Source: an uncultured Selenomonadaceae bacterium (lineage in GTDB: Bacteria; Bacillota; Negativicutes; Selenomonadales; Selenomonadaceae). Taken from it: DNA of 5,453 nucleotides. A program made the translations under genes and the position numbers. The notes beneath the pieces are model-generated. The model saw nothing but the letters and a program-made list of their open reading frames with translations, was not told the DNA's origin and made no database searches. This document shows, piece by piece, positions 1-5,294 of this stretch (within the stretch, counting starts at the first letter, position 1; each line of letters opens with the position of its first letter). Where the stretch lies: assembly GCA_905236595.1 (NCBI GenBank), contig CAJORE010000274.1, positions 1-5,453 of the forward strand, given 5' to 3'.

Positions 1-467
1 ACAACACCGTTGCGGCAGACGCGAGCCGCGCAACGCAGAACGTTTCCGACGTGAGCCGCACGACAACCGTTGCGTTTCCGCCGCCCGTAACGCCTTCGGA
101 TATTTTTGTAGCCGCAAGCGATGACCAAGCAACCGAAACCGCCGCTACTGACCACGACGCAACGATTGACAACGCCGCTTCAACCGCAACACCAAACGCC
201 GCCGACAATACCTTTGACAGCTCCGCCGACAACACCTATCCGCCGAGGGAAACAACGCCCAATACAGGCGGCCAACCCGTTGAAGAAGCTCCGTCCCTTT
301 CGGCGGCAACGCGGGAAGCGGTTGCCGTCCAAACGGCAAATTTGCCCCGCTTTCCCTTCAACGAACACGAACCGCTTCTGCCGCCCGAAAGCCGAGTGCC
401 GCCGCAGAAAGAATCGGCGCTGCAAAGCGACGCAACCGCCGACGACACCGAAGACGACCGTTCTTGA
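1..467 (+). CDS. C-terminal part of an unidentified protein with a low-complexity, probably disordered tail (5' end outside window)
   Basis: The frame is open from the first complete codon (position 3) to a TGA at 465-467, giving 154 residues, so the start lies upstream of the window. A GTG at 51 lies inside this frame but has no clear ribosome binding site and is probably an internal Val. The visible part is rich in Ala, Thr, Asp, Pro and Asn, has no Cys or Trp, and has no hydrophobic stretch long enough to cross a membrane. It includes a short repeat, ADNTF then ADNTY, eight codons apart, a slightly more ordered stretch reading NLPRFPFNEHEPLLPPESR, and an acidic end (DDTEDDRS). This composition is typical of a disordered linker or tail attached to a folded domain that would lie outside the window. 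I do not recognise the protein and assign no function. Codon choice resembles that of the genes downstream, which favours this frame over the overlapping +1 frame. Confidence 0.65.
   Translation, partial: NTVAADASRATQNVSDVSRTTTVAFPPPVTPSDIFVAASDDQATETAATDHDATIDNAASTATPNAADNTFDSSADNTYPPRETTPNTGGQPVEEAPSLSAATREAVAVQTANLPRFPFNEHEPLLPPESRVPPQKESALQSDATADDTEDDRS
201..239 (+). repeat. Short imperfect tandem repeat inside the disordered tail
   Basis: GCCGACAATACCTTT (201-215) and GCCGACAACACCTAT (225-239) match at 13 of 15 bases and lie 24 nt, or exactly eight codons, apart. They encode ADNTF and ADNTY. The in-frame spacing suggests a low-complexity coding region that grew by small duplications, and it supports the reading frame chosen for this gene. 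Confidence 0.5.
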
Positions 468-541
468 TGCCGTTCTTTATTCTTTATAAAGATGCTCTGT
501 AAAACTGGCTGTATGTTGCCGCCCACCGCGCACAACGGGCA

Positions 542-554
542 GAGCCGACGGCTC
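542..554. repeat. Perfect short inverted repeat in the intergenic region
   Basis: GAGCC-GAC-GGCTC forms a 5-bp GC-rich stem with a 3-nt loop. A looser GCCC (521-524)/GGGC (537-540) pairing lies just upstream. The hairpin is followed by CATAAAAACG and not by a T-run, so it does not look like a standard intrinsic terminator on the + strand. It may affect RNA stability or be a weak protein-binding site, or it may be chance. Confidence 0.35.
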
Positions 555-601
555 ATAAAAACGAATTCCGCAACGGTTTCCCAAAACCATTCTCTTTTCA
601 C

Positions 602-608
602 GGGTGAT
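602..608 (+). promoter_or_regulatory. Ribosome binding site that sets the start of the zinc-ribbon membrane protein
   Basis: GGGTGAT ends 3 nt before the ATG at 612 and matches the GGTGAT part of the extended Shine-Dalgarno sequence. It supports 612 over the in-frame upstream ATGs at 492 and 513, whose added residues do not resemble a conserved protein and would put unrelated sequence ahead of the zinc ribbon. Confidence 0.55.
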
Positions 609-611
609 ACC

Positions 612-902
612 ATGCTTAAATGTTCACGATGCAAAAAACAGCTCACCGATAAGGAAGCATTGACGCGCAAAAACGAGGCCGGTGAGCGCGAAATAATTTG
701 TCCCGCTTGTTTTGAAGCGGCAACGGGCGTCGATTACAAAACCTTCGCCTACCGCCGCGAAGTTGCCAAGCAAACTTTTTTTGCCACCGTTTTTTGCCTT
801 GGGGCGACCGTCTACGCCTTTATCGAAAAAGGGCCGCTCTACGGCGCCATCGGATTGGTGCTGACGGTGCTTATTTTCTTGTTCGCCGGCAAAGCGCGCT
901 AA
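612..902 (+). CDS. Small zinc-ribbon protein with two predicted membrane helices, function unknown
   Basis: This 96-residue protein starts MLKCSRCKKQL. It has a four-cysteine zinc-ribbon pattern, C4-x2-C7 and C30-x2-C33, in the first 35 residues. A short basic/polar linker (about 42-54) follows, then two hydrophobic segments: about 55-71 (TFFATVFCLGATVYAFI) and about 76-92 (LYGAIGLVLTVLIFLFA), ending in basic GKAR. The likely arrangement is a cytoplasmic zinc knuckle on a two-helix membrane hairpin with both ends in the cytoplasm; the short EKGP turn between the helices would face outside. I recognise the general build, a zinc ribbon on a membrane anchor, but no named family. The start at 612 is chosen because of the ribosome binding site and because the zinc ribbon then begins at the N-terminus, as is usual. 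It lies 210 nt before mreB, and a separate promoter sits in between, so it is probably not in the mre operon. Zinc binding is inferred from the cysteine spacing. Confidence 0.75.
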   Translation: MLKCSRCKKQLTDKEALTRKNEAGEREIICPACFEAATGVDYKTFAYRREVAKQTFFATVFCLGATVYAFIEKGPLYGAIGLVLTVLIFLFAGKAR

Positions 903-953
903 TGCGGCCAAGGAGCGACCGAGGGAACCCAATATCAACCGACCGAGCCTAAG

Positions 954-978
954 AAACGGGCAATTTGTTACACCGTTT
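954..978. repeat. Inverted repeat upstream of the mreB promoter
   Basis: AAACGG (954-959) and CCGTTT (973-978) are perfect 6-nt inverted arms around a 13-nt loop. The structure could be a weak transcription end for the upstream gene, since the right arm ends TTTGT, or an operator half-site pair. The stem is short and AT-rich, so the assignment is tentative. Confidence 0.3.
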
Positions 979-982
979 GTCG

Positions 983-994
983 CCGCGTATGCGG
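983..994. repeat. Short inverted repeat abutting the mreB -35 element
   Basis: CCGC-GTAT-GCGG is a perfect 4-bp inverted repeat ending 3 nt before the TTGAAA of the predicted mreB promoter. Its position would suit a regulator contacting RNA polymerase at the -35 element. It is short enough to occur by chance in this sequence. Confidence 0.25.
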
Positions 995-997
995 TAC

Positions 998-1025
998 TTG
1001 AAAAACGAAAAAATTGTGATAGAAT
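998..1025 (+). promoter_or_regulatory. Predicted sigma-70/sigma-A-type promoter of the mreB operon
   Basis: A -35 element TTGAAA (998-1003) and a -10 element TAGAAT (1020-1025) are separated by 16 nt. The TG at 1017-1018, one base before the -10 hexamer, makes an extended -10 motif. The spacer is A-rich. Transcription would begin near 1032 and leave an untranslated leader of about 80 nt before mreB. No equally good promoter was seen between mreB and minC, so this one probably drives the whole cluster. Confidence 0.6.
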
Positions 1026-1046
1026 AGGAATGTTTTGGGCGTGGGC

Positions 1047-1083
1047 AAAAAATTTCCCCCGCCGTAAACGGGAGAAAATTTTT
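1047..1083 (+). promoter_or_regulatory. Foldable mreB leader with an imperfect inverted repeat
   Basis: The left arm AAAAAATTTCCC (1047-1058) can pair with GGG-AG-AAAATTTTT (1070-1083), with a small bulge, around a loop that contains GCCGTAAAC. The two arms also read as a near direct repeat, AATTTCCCCC and AATTTTTCCCC (the latter extending to 1087). In the transcript the hairpin would sit about 10 nt upstream of the ribosome binding site. It could protect the 5' end of the message or tune translation. It matches no riboswitch class that I recognise. Confidence 0.35.
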
Positions 1084-1092
1084 CCCCGCGTG

Positions 1093-1099
1093 AAGGGAG
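1093..1099 (+). promoter_or_regulatory. Ribosome binding site of mreB
   Basis: AAGGGAG is a good Shine-Dalgarno core, but it lies 13 nt from the ATG at 1113, longer than the usual 5-9 nt. No alternative start lies closer. The protein beginning at 1113 has the normal MreB N-terminus ending in [11 protein letters not shown], so the start is kept. Confidence 0.5.
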
Positions 1100-1112
1100 T
1101 TTTATCGTAACA

Positions 1113-2081
1113 ATGCTTAATTTTCTGGGTTTGTCCCATGACATGGGAATAGATTTGGGGACGGCCAACACCCTCGTACACGTCAAAGGGCGCGGCATCG
1201 TTTTGCGCGAGCCGTCGGTTGTCGCCATCAAAAGCGATTCGGGGGATGTCTTGGCAGTCGGCGAAGAAGCCAAACAAATGATTGGCCGAACCCCCGGCAA
1301 CATTGTCGCCATCCGTCCCATGCGCGACGGCGTCATCGCCGATTTCGACGTGACGCAAGCCATGTTAAAATACTTTATAAAGAAAGCCATGAATTCGCGT
1401 TCCTTCGTTAGGCCGCGAGTTGTCGTAGGCGTCCCCAGCGGCGTGACGGAAGTCGAAAAACGCGCCGTCATTGATGCCGCCCAACAGGCCGGCGCACGCG
1501 AAGCCTACCTCATCGAGGAACCGATGGCCGCCGCCATCGGCGCCGGCTTGCCCGTCGAAGAAGCCACGGGCAGCATGGTCGTTGACATCGGCGGCGACGA
1601 AATGGATTGGAGCATCCAGCAATACATCAAGCGTATGTATAACCTCATGATCGGCGAACGCACGGCGGAAGAAATCAAAATCAACATCGGCACGGCCATC
1701 GTCGCTCCGGATACGGATCGCAACATGGACATAAGAGGACGCGACTTGGTAAGCGGCTTACCGAAAACATTGACGGTTAGCGCCAAAGAAATCCGCGAAG
1801 CCCTCGCCGAACCGATTTTTAAGATTATTGACGCCGTGAAAAGCACTTTGGAAAAAACGCCGCCGGAATTGGCCGCCGACGTTATGGATCACGGCATTAT
1901 GATGACGGGCGGCGGGGCGCTCCTAAGGAACCTCGACAAGCTTATATCCGCCGAAACGGGTATGCCCGTCTTGGTGGCCGAAGATGCTTTGTCCTGCGTC
2001 GGCGAAGGAACGGGCAAGTCCCTTGAGAATCTGAACCTCTTGAAACGCGTCGTCATGACGCCTAAGAAGCTGAAACAATAA
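1113..2081 (+). CDS. mreB: Rod shape-determining protein MreB, with an internal in-frame deletion in the ATP-binding core
   Basis: MreB is the bacterial actin homologue. It polymerises on the inner face of the membrane and organises the elongation (Rod) complex with MreC, MreD, RodA and PBP2. This copy has 322 residues where about 335-347 is usual. Recognisable parts in order are the phosphate-1 loop (IDLGTANT, 13-20), IGRTPGN (57-63), DGVIADFD (72-79), [16 protein letters not shown] (107-122), the EEP motif with the likely catalytic Glu (136-138), VVDIG (156-160), DEMD (162-165), [14 protein letters not shown] (176-189), [13 protein letters not shown] (244-256) and the adenosine-site TGGGALL (265-271). 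Between G161 and D162 about 23 residues expected in the family are absent: the GTTEV part of phosphate-2 and the strands up to VAG. Both flanks and the reading frame are intact. The N-terminus and the MreB-type DEMD argue against the paralogue Mbl. Identity is certain; normal ATPase function is doubtful. Its stop codon shares one base with the mreC start. Confidence 0.95.
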   Translation: MLNFLGLSHDMGIDLGTANTLVHVKGRGIVLREPSVVAIKSDSGDVLAVGEEAKQMIGRTPGNIVAIRPMRDGVIADFDVTQAMLKYFIKKAMNSRSFVRPRVVVGVPSGVTEVEKRAVIDAAQQAGAREAYLIEEPMAAAIGAGLPVEEATGSMVVDIGGDEMDWSIQQYIKRMYNLMIGERTAEEIKINIGTAIVAPDTDRNMDIRGRDLVSGLPKTLTVSAKEIREALAEPIFKIIDAVKSTLEKTPPELAADVMDHGIMMTGGGALLRNLDKLISAETGMPVLVAEDALSCVGEGTGKSLENLNLLKRVVMTPKKLKQ

Positions 2082-2992
2082 TGAGCAGGGTAAGGCGCGA
2101 ACGAAACAGCGGCCAAAAGATGTGGCTGTTGCTCTTTGTGTTCGTGGGCATTTTTTGCGCTGTCTTTTTCGCGCAACGGGGGCGCTTTGAGCCAGCAATC
2201 ACTTCCCAGACGGTGTCCCTTGCTTTATCGCCCTTTGAACGCTCCGTTTCGTGGGTCGGCGAACAAATACGGCAAGCCTTGAGCACCGTATATGAAATTG
2301 CCACGGTGCATCGACAGAATCAAATGCTCCGCAACGAAGTCGAACAATTGCGCGTCCTCAACTTGGAGGCCGGCGAGTATGCGGCGGAAAACGTCCGTTT
2401 GCGGGCGCTTTTGGATTACAAACAGGCGGCGACGCAATTTGACTTAAAGGCGGCGCGGGTCATCGGCAGGGACAGCGCCACATGGACCAGCATGATTACC
2501 GTCAACCGCGGACAAATCGACGGCATTATGAAGAATATGCCCGTGCTGACGGAAAAAGGCTTGGTCGGACGCGTGACGGACGTCGGCGTCGATTCGGCAA
2601 AAGTGCAGCTTATTTTGGATCCGCGCTCTTCGGTGGGCGTTTTGGTGCAACGCGCCGAATCACGCGTTGCCGGCATTGTCAAAGGCGATCTTGACAATTT
2701 TGCCACGCCGCGCATGGTGAATATGCCCAAAACAGCCGACATCAAAGAGGGCGATACCATAATAACCAGCGGCTACGGCGGCGTATTCCCCAAAGGAATC
2801 GTCGTCGGCAACGTGTCGGCAGTGAAAAACGAACCCGGCGGGCTGTTGGTTTACGGCGTTATCGAGCCGTCGGTTGATTTTCAAAAATTGGAAGATGTGG
2901 CCATCGTCACCCAATCGAGAGTTGCGCCGCCTGCGCCAATGCAACCGCCGCCGCAAACACCCGGCACGGAAACAACGGGTGCGGCGCAATGA
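2081..2992 (+). CDS. mreC: Rod shape-determining protein MreC
   Basis: MreC is a bitopic membrane protein that links cytoplasmic MreB filaments to the periplasmic enzymes and activates PBP2 in the Rod complex. The 303 residues comprise a short basic cytoplasmic tail (1-13), one membrane helix (about 14-31), a coiled-coil stretch (about 62-112, containing NQMLRNEVEQLRVLN and AENVRLRALL), and the two-part beta domain typical of MreC. That domain shows VIGRDSATWTSMITVNRGQ (127-145), GLVGRVTDVG (160-169), LILDPRSSVGVLVQR (177-191) and GDTIITSGYGGVFPKGIVVG (224-243). A Pro-rich tail, VAPPAPMQPPPQTPG (281-295), ends the protein and is probably disordered. Length and domain order are normal. Its ATG overlaps the mreB TAA by one base (TAATG), and only a weak AAGAAG lies upstream, so translation is probably coupled to mreB. 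Its TGA overlaps the mreD start. Confidence 0.96.
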   Translation: MSRVRRERNSGQKMWLLLFVFVGIFCAVFFAQRGRFEPAITSQTVSLALSPFERSVSWVGEQIRQALSTVYEIATVHRQNQMLRNEVEQLRVLNLEAGEYAAENVRLRALLDYKQAATQFDLKAARVIGRDSATWTSMITVNRGQIDGIMKNMPVLTEKGLVGRVTDVGVDSAKVQLILDPRSSVGVLVQRAESRVAGIVKGDLDNFATPRMVNMPKTADIKEGDTIITSGYGGVFPKGIVVGNVSAVKNEPGGLLVYGVIEPSVDFQKLEDVAIVTQSRVAPPAPMQPPPQTPGTETTGAAQ

Positions 2993-3486
2993 AAAAATTC
3001 GGCTTGTGGGCGCTGTACGCCCTGTTGCTGTTCATTTTGCAAATATCCGTATTGCCATTTTTGTCCTTGCGCGGTGTTACGGGCGATTTGCTCCTGTTGC
3101 TTGCCGCCTCCTACGGTTTTTTGAAGGGGCGGCGCTTGGGCGTATTGGCGGGTTTTTTCTTGGGGTTGGCTCACGATTTGGCAACGGGGACTTTTTTCGG
3201 CATACATACTTTCGTAGACATGACGGTGGGGCTTTGTTGCGGCAAATTTTCCGATCAAGTGTTCAAGGATCAGTTTTTCCTGCCGCTCACCGCGTCGGTG
3301 TTTGCCACAGTGGTGGCGTATTTCGTGCCGCTGTCCTTCGTCATTATGATGGGGTACGAATTTGATACCGCATCTCATATGCGGAACAATTTGCCCGCCA
3401 TGCTCATATTGGAATTTTTGTTGGCTTGCCCCGTACACAAATTAACCTTAAAAGCCGACTCGTACATAAAAGAACAAACGCGGTGA
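2989..3486 (+). CDS. mreD: Rod shape-determining protein MreD
   Basis: MreD is a multi-spanning inner-membrane component of the Rod complex that works with MreC and is needed for rod growth in many bacteria. The 165 residues match the family's usual 160-175. Hydrophobic segments lie at about 5-25, 33-45, 49-66, 70-84, 97-121 and 135-149, consistent with five or six membrane helices. The family-typical stretch (TGDLLLLLAASYGFLKGRR, 31-49), followed by GVLAGFFLGLAHDL (51-64), identifies it. Sequence conservation in MreD is low, so the call rests on these motifs together with the position between mreC and mrdA. It begins with an ATGA overlap on mreC, a sign of translational coupling, and its TGA forms part of the GGTGA ribosome binding site for mrdA. 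Confidence 0.94.
   Translation: MKKFGLWALYALLLFILQISVLPFLSLRGVTGDLLLLLAASYGFLKGRRLGVLAGFFLGLAHDLATGTFFGIHTFVDMTVGLCCGKFSDQVFKDQFFLPLTASVFATVVAYFVPLSFVIMMGYEFDTASHMRNNLPAMLILEFLLACPVHKLTLKADSYIKEQTR
3482..3486 (+). promoter_or_regulatory. Ribosome binding site of mrdA overlapping the mreD stop codon
   Basis: GGTGA ends 4 nt before the ATG at 3491 and contains the mreD stop (TGA, 3484-3486). Ribosomes finishing mreD would therefore sit on the mrdA start site, which favours coupled synthesis of MreD and PBP2. The same GGTGA-type signal precedes the gene at 612. Confidence 0.5.
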
Positions 3487-3490
3487 AACC

Positions 3491-5275
3491 ATGATTGACG
3501 ATGATGAATTTTACGGACGAATAAGGGCGCTGTCCCTTTTCGTGACTTTCGTTATCACGGTGCTTATCGTACGGGCGGGACATTTGCAGATTTACGACGG
3601 CGAACACTACGCAAAACTTGCCGACGGCAACCGCATCAGAACCATCCCCGCCATGGCACCGCGAGGCACGTTTTACGACCGCAACGGCGTCCCCCTGGTA
3701 ACGAACCGCCCCGGCTTTACCGTCTGTCTGTTGCCGCTCACCGAGCCGATAAACCAAGATGTCAAAGAACGGGTCGCCAAGATTCTCCATGTCAAAGTCG
3801 AGGACATCGACAAAAAAATCGAAGCCCACGTCGGCTTTGATCCGATTCGCATAAAATCAAACGTCACCCAGGATATAGTGACCGTCCTTGAGGAACAAAA
3901 GGACGATTACCCGGGCGTTGTCATCGAGGTGCAACCGATTCGCAACTATATGCTGAAGGAAGAGGCGGCACACGCTTTCGGCTACGTCAGCGAGATAAGC
4001 GACGAAGAACTTGAGCGACGAAAAAAAGAGGGCTACAAGCAGGGCGACATCGTTGGCAAATTCGGCTTGGAGCGCGTTTACGACACTTATCTTAAAGGCG
4101 AAAGCGGCGGCGAACAGGTCGAGGTCGATGTGGCGGGCAAGCCCGTCCAGATTTTGGGCAGGAAGGAACCCACCCCCGGCAACGACTTATACCTGACCAT
4201 TGACAAGAATTTGCAAGACGCCACGGAACGCGCCGTGGACGAGCAACTAAAAGCAATCGGCGCTCATGCGGCGGCAGCGGTGGTGATGAATCCCCAAACC
4301 GGCGAGGTCTTGGCGATAGTGAGCCGCCCTTCCTTTGATCCGAACCTGTTTGCGCCGGGAATTTCCGTCAAGGATTGGGAAAAAATCAACAACAATCCCT
4401 ATCACCCGATGGACAACAAAGCGATTACCGGCGAATACCCGCCGGGGTCAACCTTTAAGATCGTGACGGGGACGGCGGCTTTGGCGGAAGGCAAAGTCAC
4501 CCCCGAAGAAAAGATTTTGGACACGGGTACCCATTGGCTAATCCCCAAGGGGAACGCCGGCGGCGAAGTGCTGGGTTGGATAAATTTCTTGGAAGCCCTT
4601 GCCCATTCCGACAACGTGTATTTCTATGAAATGGGCAATCGCTTGGGCATTGATCGCTTGGAAAAGCACGCCCGCTTGTTCGGGCTGGGCGAAAAAACGG
4701 GCATAGATTTGCCCTACGAAAGCGAAGGGCTTGTGGCCAACCGCGCTTACAAAGAAAAAGTTTTTGAAGAAGAATGGTATTTGGCCGAGACGTTCGACGC
4801 CGCCATCGGCCAAGGTTTTAACTTGGTGACGCCCCTGCAGGCCGCCATGGTCATGGGCGAAATTGCCGCCAACGGCAAGCGTTTCAAGCCGCACATGGTA
4901 AACAAAATCGTCTCCCAAGACGGCAAAACGGTGAAAACCTTCGAGCCGGAATTATTGTCCGAGCTCACCGTGGGGCAAAACATCATCAGCCTTGTGCAAC
5001 AAGGTCTGCACGAAGTAACGAAGGTCGGCACGGCGGCCGGCTCCTTTGTCGGGTTCCCCATCGACATCGCCGGCAAAACCGGCACGGCGGAAAATCCCCA
5101 CGGCAAAGATCACGGTTGGTTTGTCGCCTACGGTCCCTTTGCCAATCCGACGGTGGTGGTGGCGGTGGTCGTGGAACAGGGCGGCTACGGATCGCAATCG
5201 GCGGTGCCCATCGGGCGAAAAATTTTGGAAGCGGCGTTTCATGTGCCGGTAGCCGCGCCTGCGGCCGGAAAATAA
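3491..5275 (+). CDS. mrdA: Penicillin-binding protein 2, class B peptidoglycan DD-transpeptidase of the elongasome
   Basis: PBP2 forms the peptide crosslinks of new lateral-wall peptidoglycan outside the cytoplasmic membrane, working with the glycosyltransferase RodA and activated by MreC. It is a target of beta-lactams. The 594 residues comprise a short cytoplasmic N-terminus, one membrane helix (about 13-30), the class B dimerisation/pedestal region (about 50-230, starting with APRGTFYDRNGVPLV at 56-70 and including KFGLERVYDTYLKG at 190-203), and the transpeptidase domain (about 255-582). The three active-site motifs are present: S320-T-F-K323 (nucleophile Ser320, in GEYPPGSTFKIVTG), S373-D-N375, and K529-T-G531 followed by T532. 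Further family blocks are DAAIGQG (436-442) and HGWFVAYGPF (541-550). Length and motifs are complete, so the enzyme should be active. It starts 4 nt after mreD. The alternative, division-specific PBP3/FtsI, is disfavoured by the mre context and by the sequence. The rodA partner is not in the window. Confidence 0.97.
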   Translation: MIDDDEFYGRIRALSLFVTFVITVLIVRAGHLQIYDGEHYAKLADGNRIRTIPAMAPRGTFYDRNGVPLVTNRPGFTVCLLPLTEPINQDVKERVAKILHVKVEDIDKKIEAHVGFDPIRIKSNVTQDIVTVLEEQKDDYPGVVIEVQPIRNYMLKEEAAHAFGYVSEISDEELERRKKEGYKQGDIVGKFGLERVYDTYLKGESGGEQVEVDVAGKPVQILGRKEPTPGNDLYLTIDKNLQDATERAVDEQLKAIGAHAAAAVVMNPQTGEVLAIVSRPSFDPNLFAPGISVKDWEKINNNPYHPMDNKAITGEYPPGSTFKIVTGTAALAEGKVTPEEKILDTGTHWLIPKGNAGGEVLGWINFLEALAHSDNVYFYEMGNRLGIDRLEKHARLFGLGEKTGIDLPYESEGLVANRAYKEKVFEEEWYLAETFDAAIGQGFNLVTPLQAAMVMGEIAANGKRFKPHMVNKIVSQDGKTVKTFEPELLSELTVGQNIISLVQQGLHEVTKVGTAAGSFVGFPIDIAGKTGTAENPHGKDHGWFVAYGPFANPTVVVAVVVEQGGYGSQSAVPIGRKILEAAFHVPVAAPAAGK

Positions 5276-5294
5276 AATTTAGGTATCATAAACC

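Noticed and set aside
121..489. Overlapping + frame over the disordered-tail gene
   Set aside because: Its translation is a Thr/Pro/Arg/Lys mixture with no conserved look. The other frame is open back to the window edge and has a codon choice like the neighbours.
464..490. Possible promoter (TTGATG, then TATAAA after 15 nt) and the palindrome CTTTATAAAG for the gene at 612
   Set aside because: The spacing is short and the site overlaps the end of the preceding gene. The match is too weak to list as a feature.
492..611. N-terminal extension of the zinc-ribbon protein from ATG 492 or 513
   Set aside because: No ribosome binding site precedes these ATGs, and the added residues look like translated intergenic DNA. 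ATG 612 has a GGTGAT signal at good spacing.
903..997. Intrinsic terminator after the zinc-ribbon gene
   Set aside because: The stems here are short and none is followed by a real T-run. Termination of the upstream gene could not be placed.
1143..1145. Alternative mreB start at the internal ATG (residue 11)
   Set aside because: MreB proteins commonly have a few residues before DMGIDLG, and no ribosome binding site lies at suitable distance before this ATG.
624..1358. Long open frame on the - strand (about 244 codons) covering the zinc-ribbon gene, the intergenic region and the start of mreB
   Set aside because: It lies antisense to clearly coding mreB and crosses an intergenic region. Its translation shows no recognisable domain, so it is a by-product of codon bias.
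1580..1615. Transposon or insertion-element scar as the cause of the mreB gap
   Set aside because: There are no terminal inverted repeats, target-site duplication or leftover foreign bases. The join is clean, and a short GGC-repeat deletion or artefact fits better.
1113..2081. The shortened mreB as a paralogue such as Mbl, or as a frameshifted pseudogene
   Set aside because: The residues around the junction and the C-terminus are MreB-like (DEMD and not the Mbl-type DKFD), and the frame is open throughout, so this is MreB with a single in-frame gap.
2881..3438. Open frame on the - strand (185 codons) opposite the end of mreC and mreD
   Set aside because: It is antisense to two well-identified genes, with no domain and no start signal that stands out.
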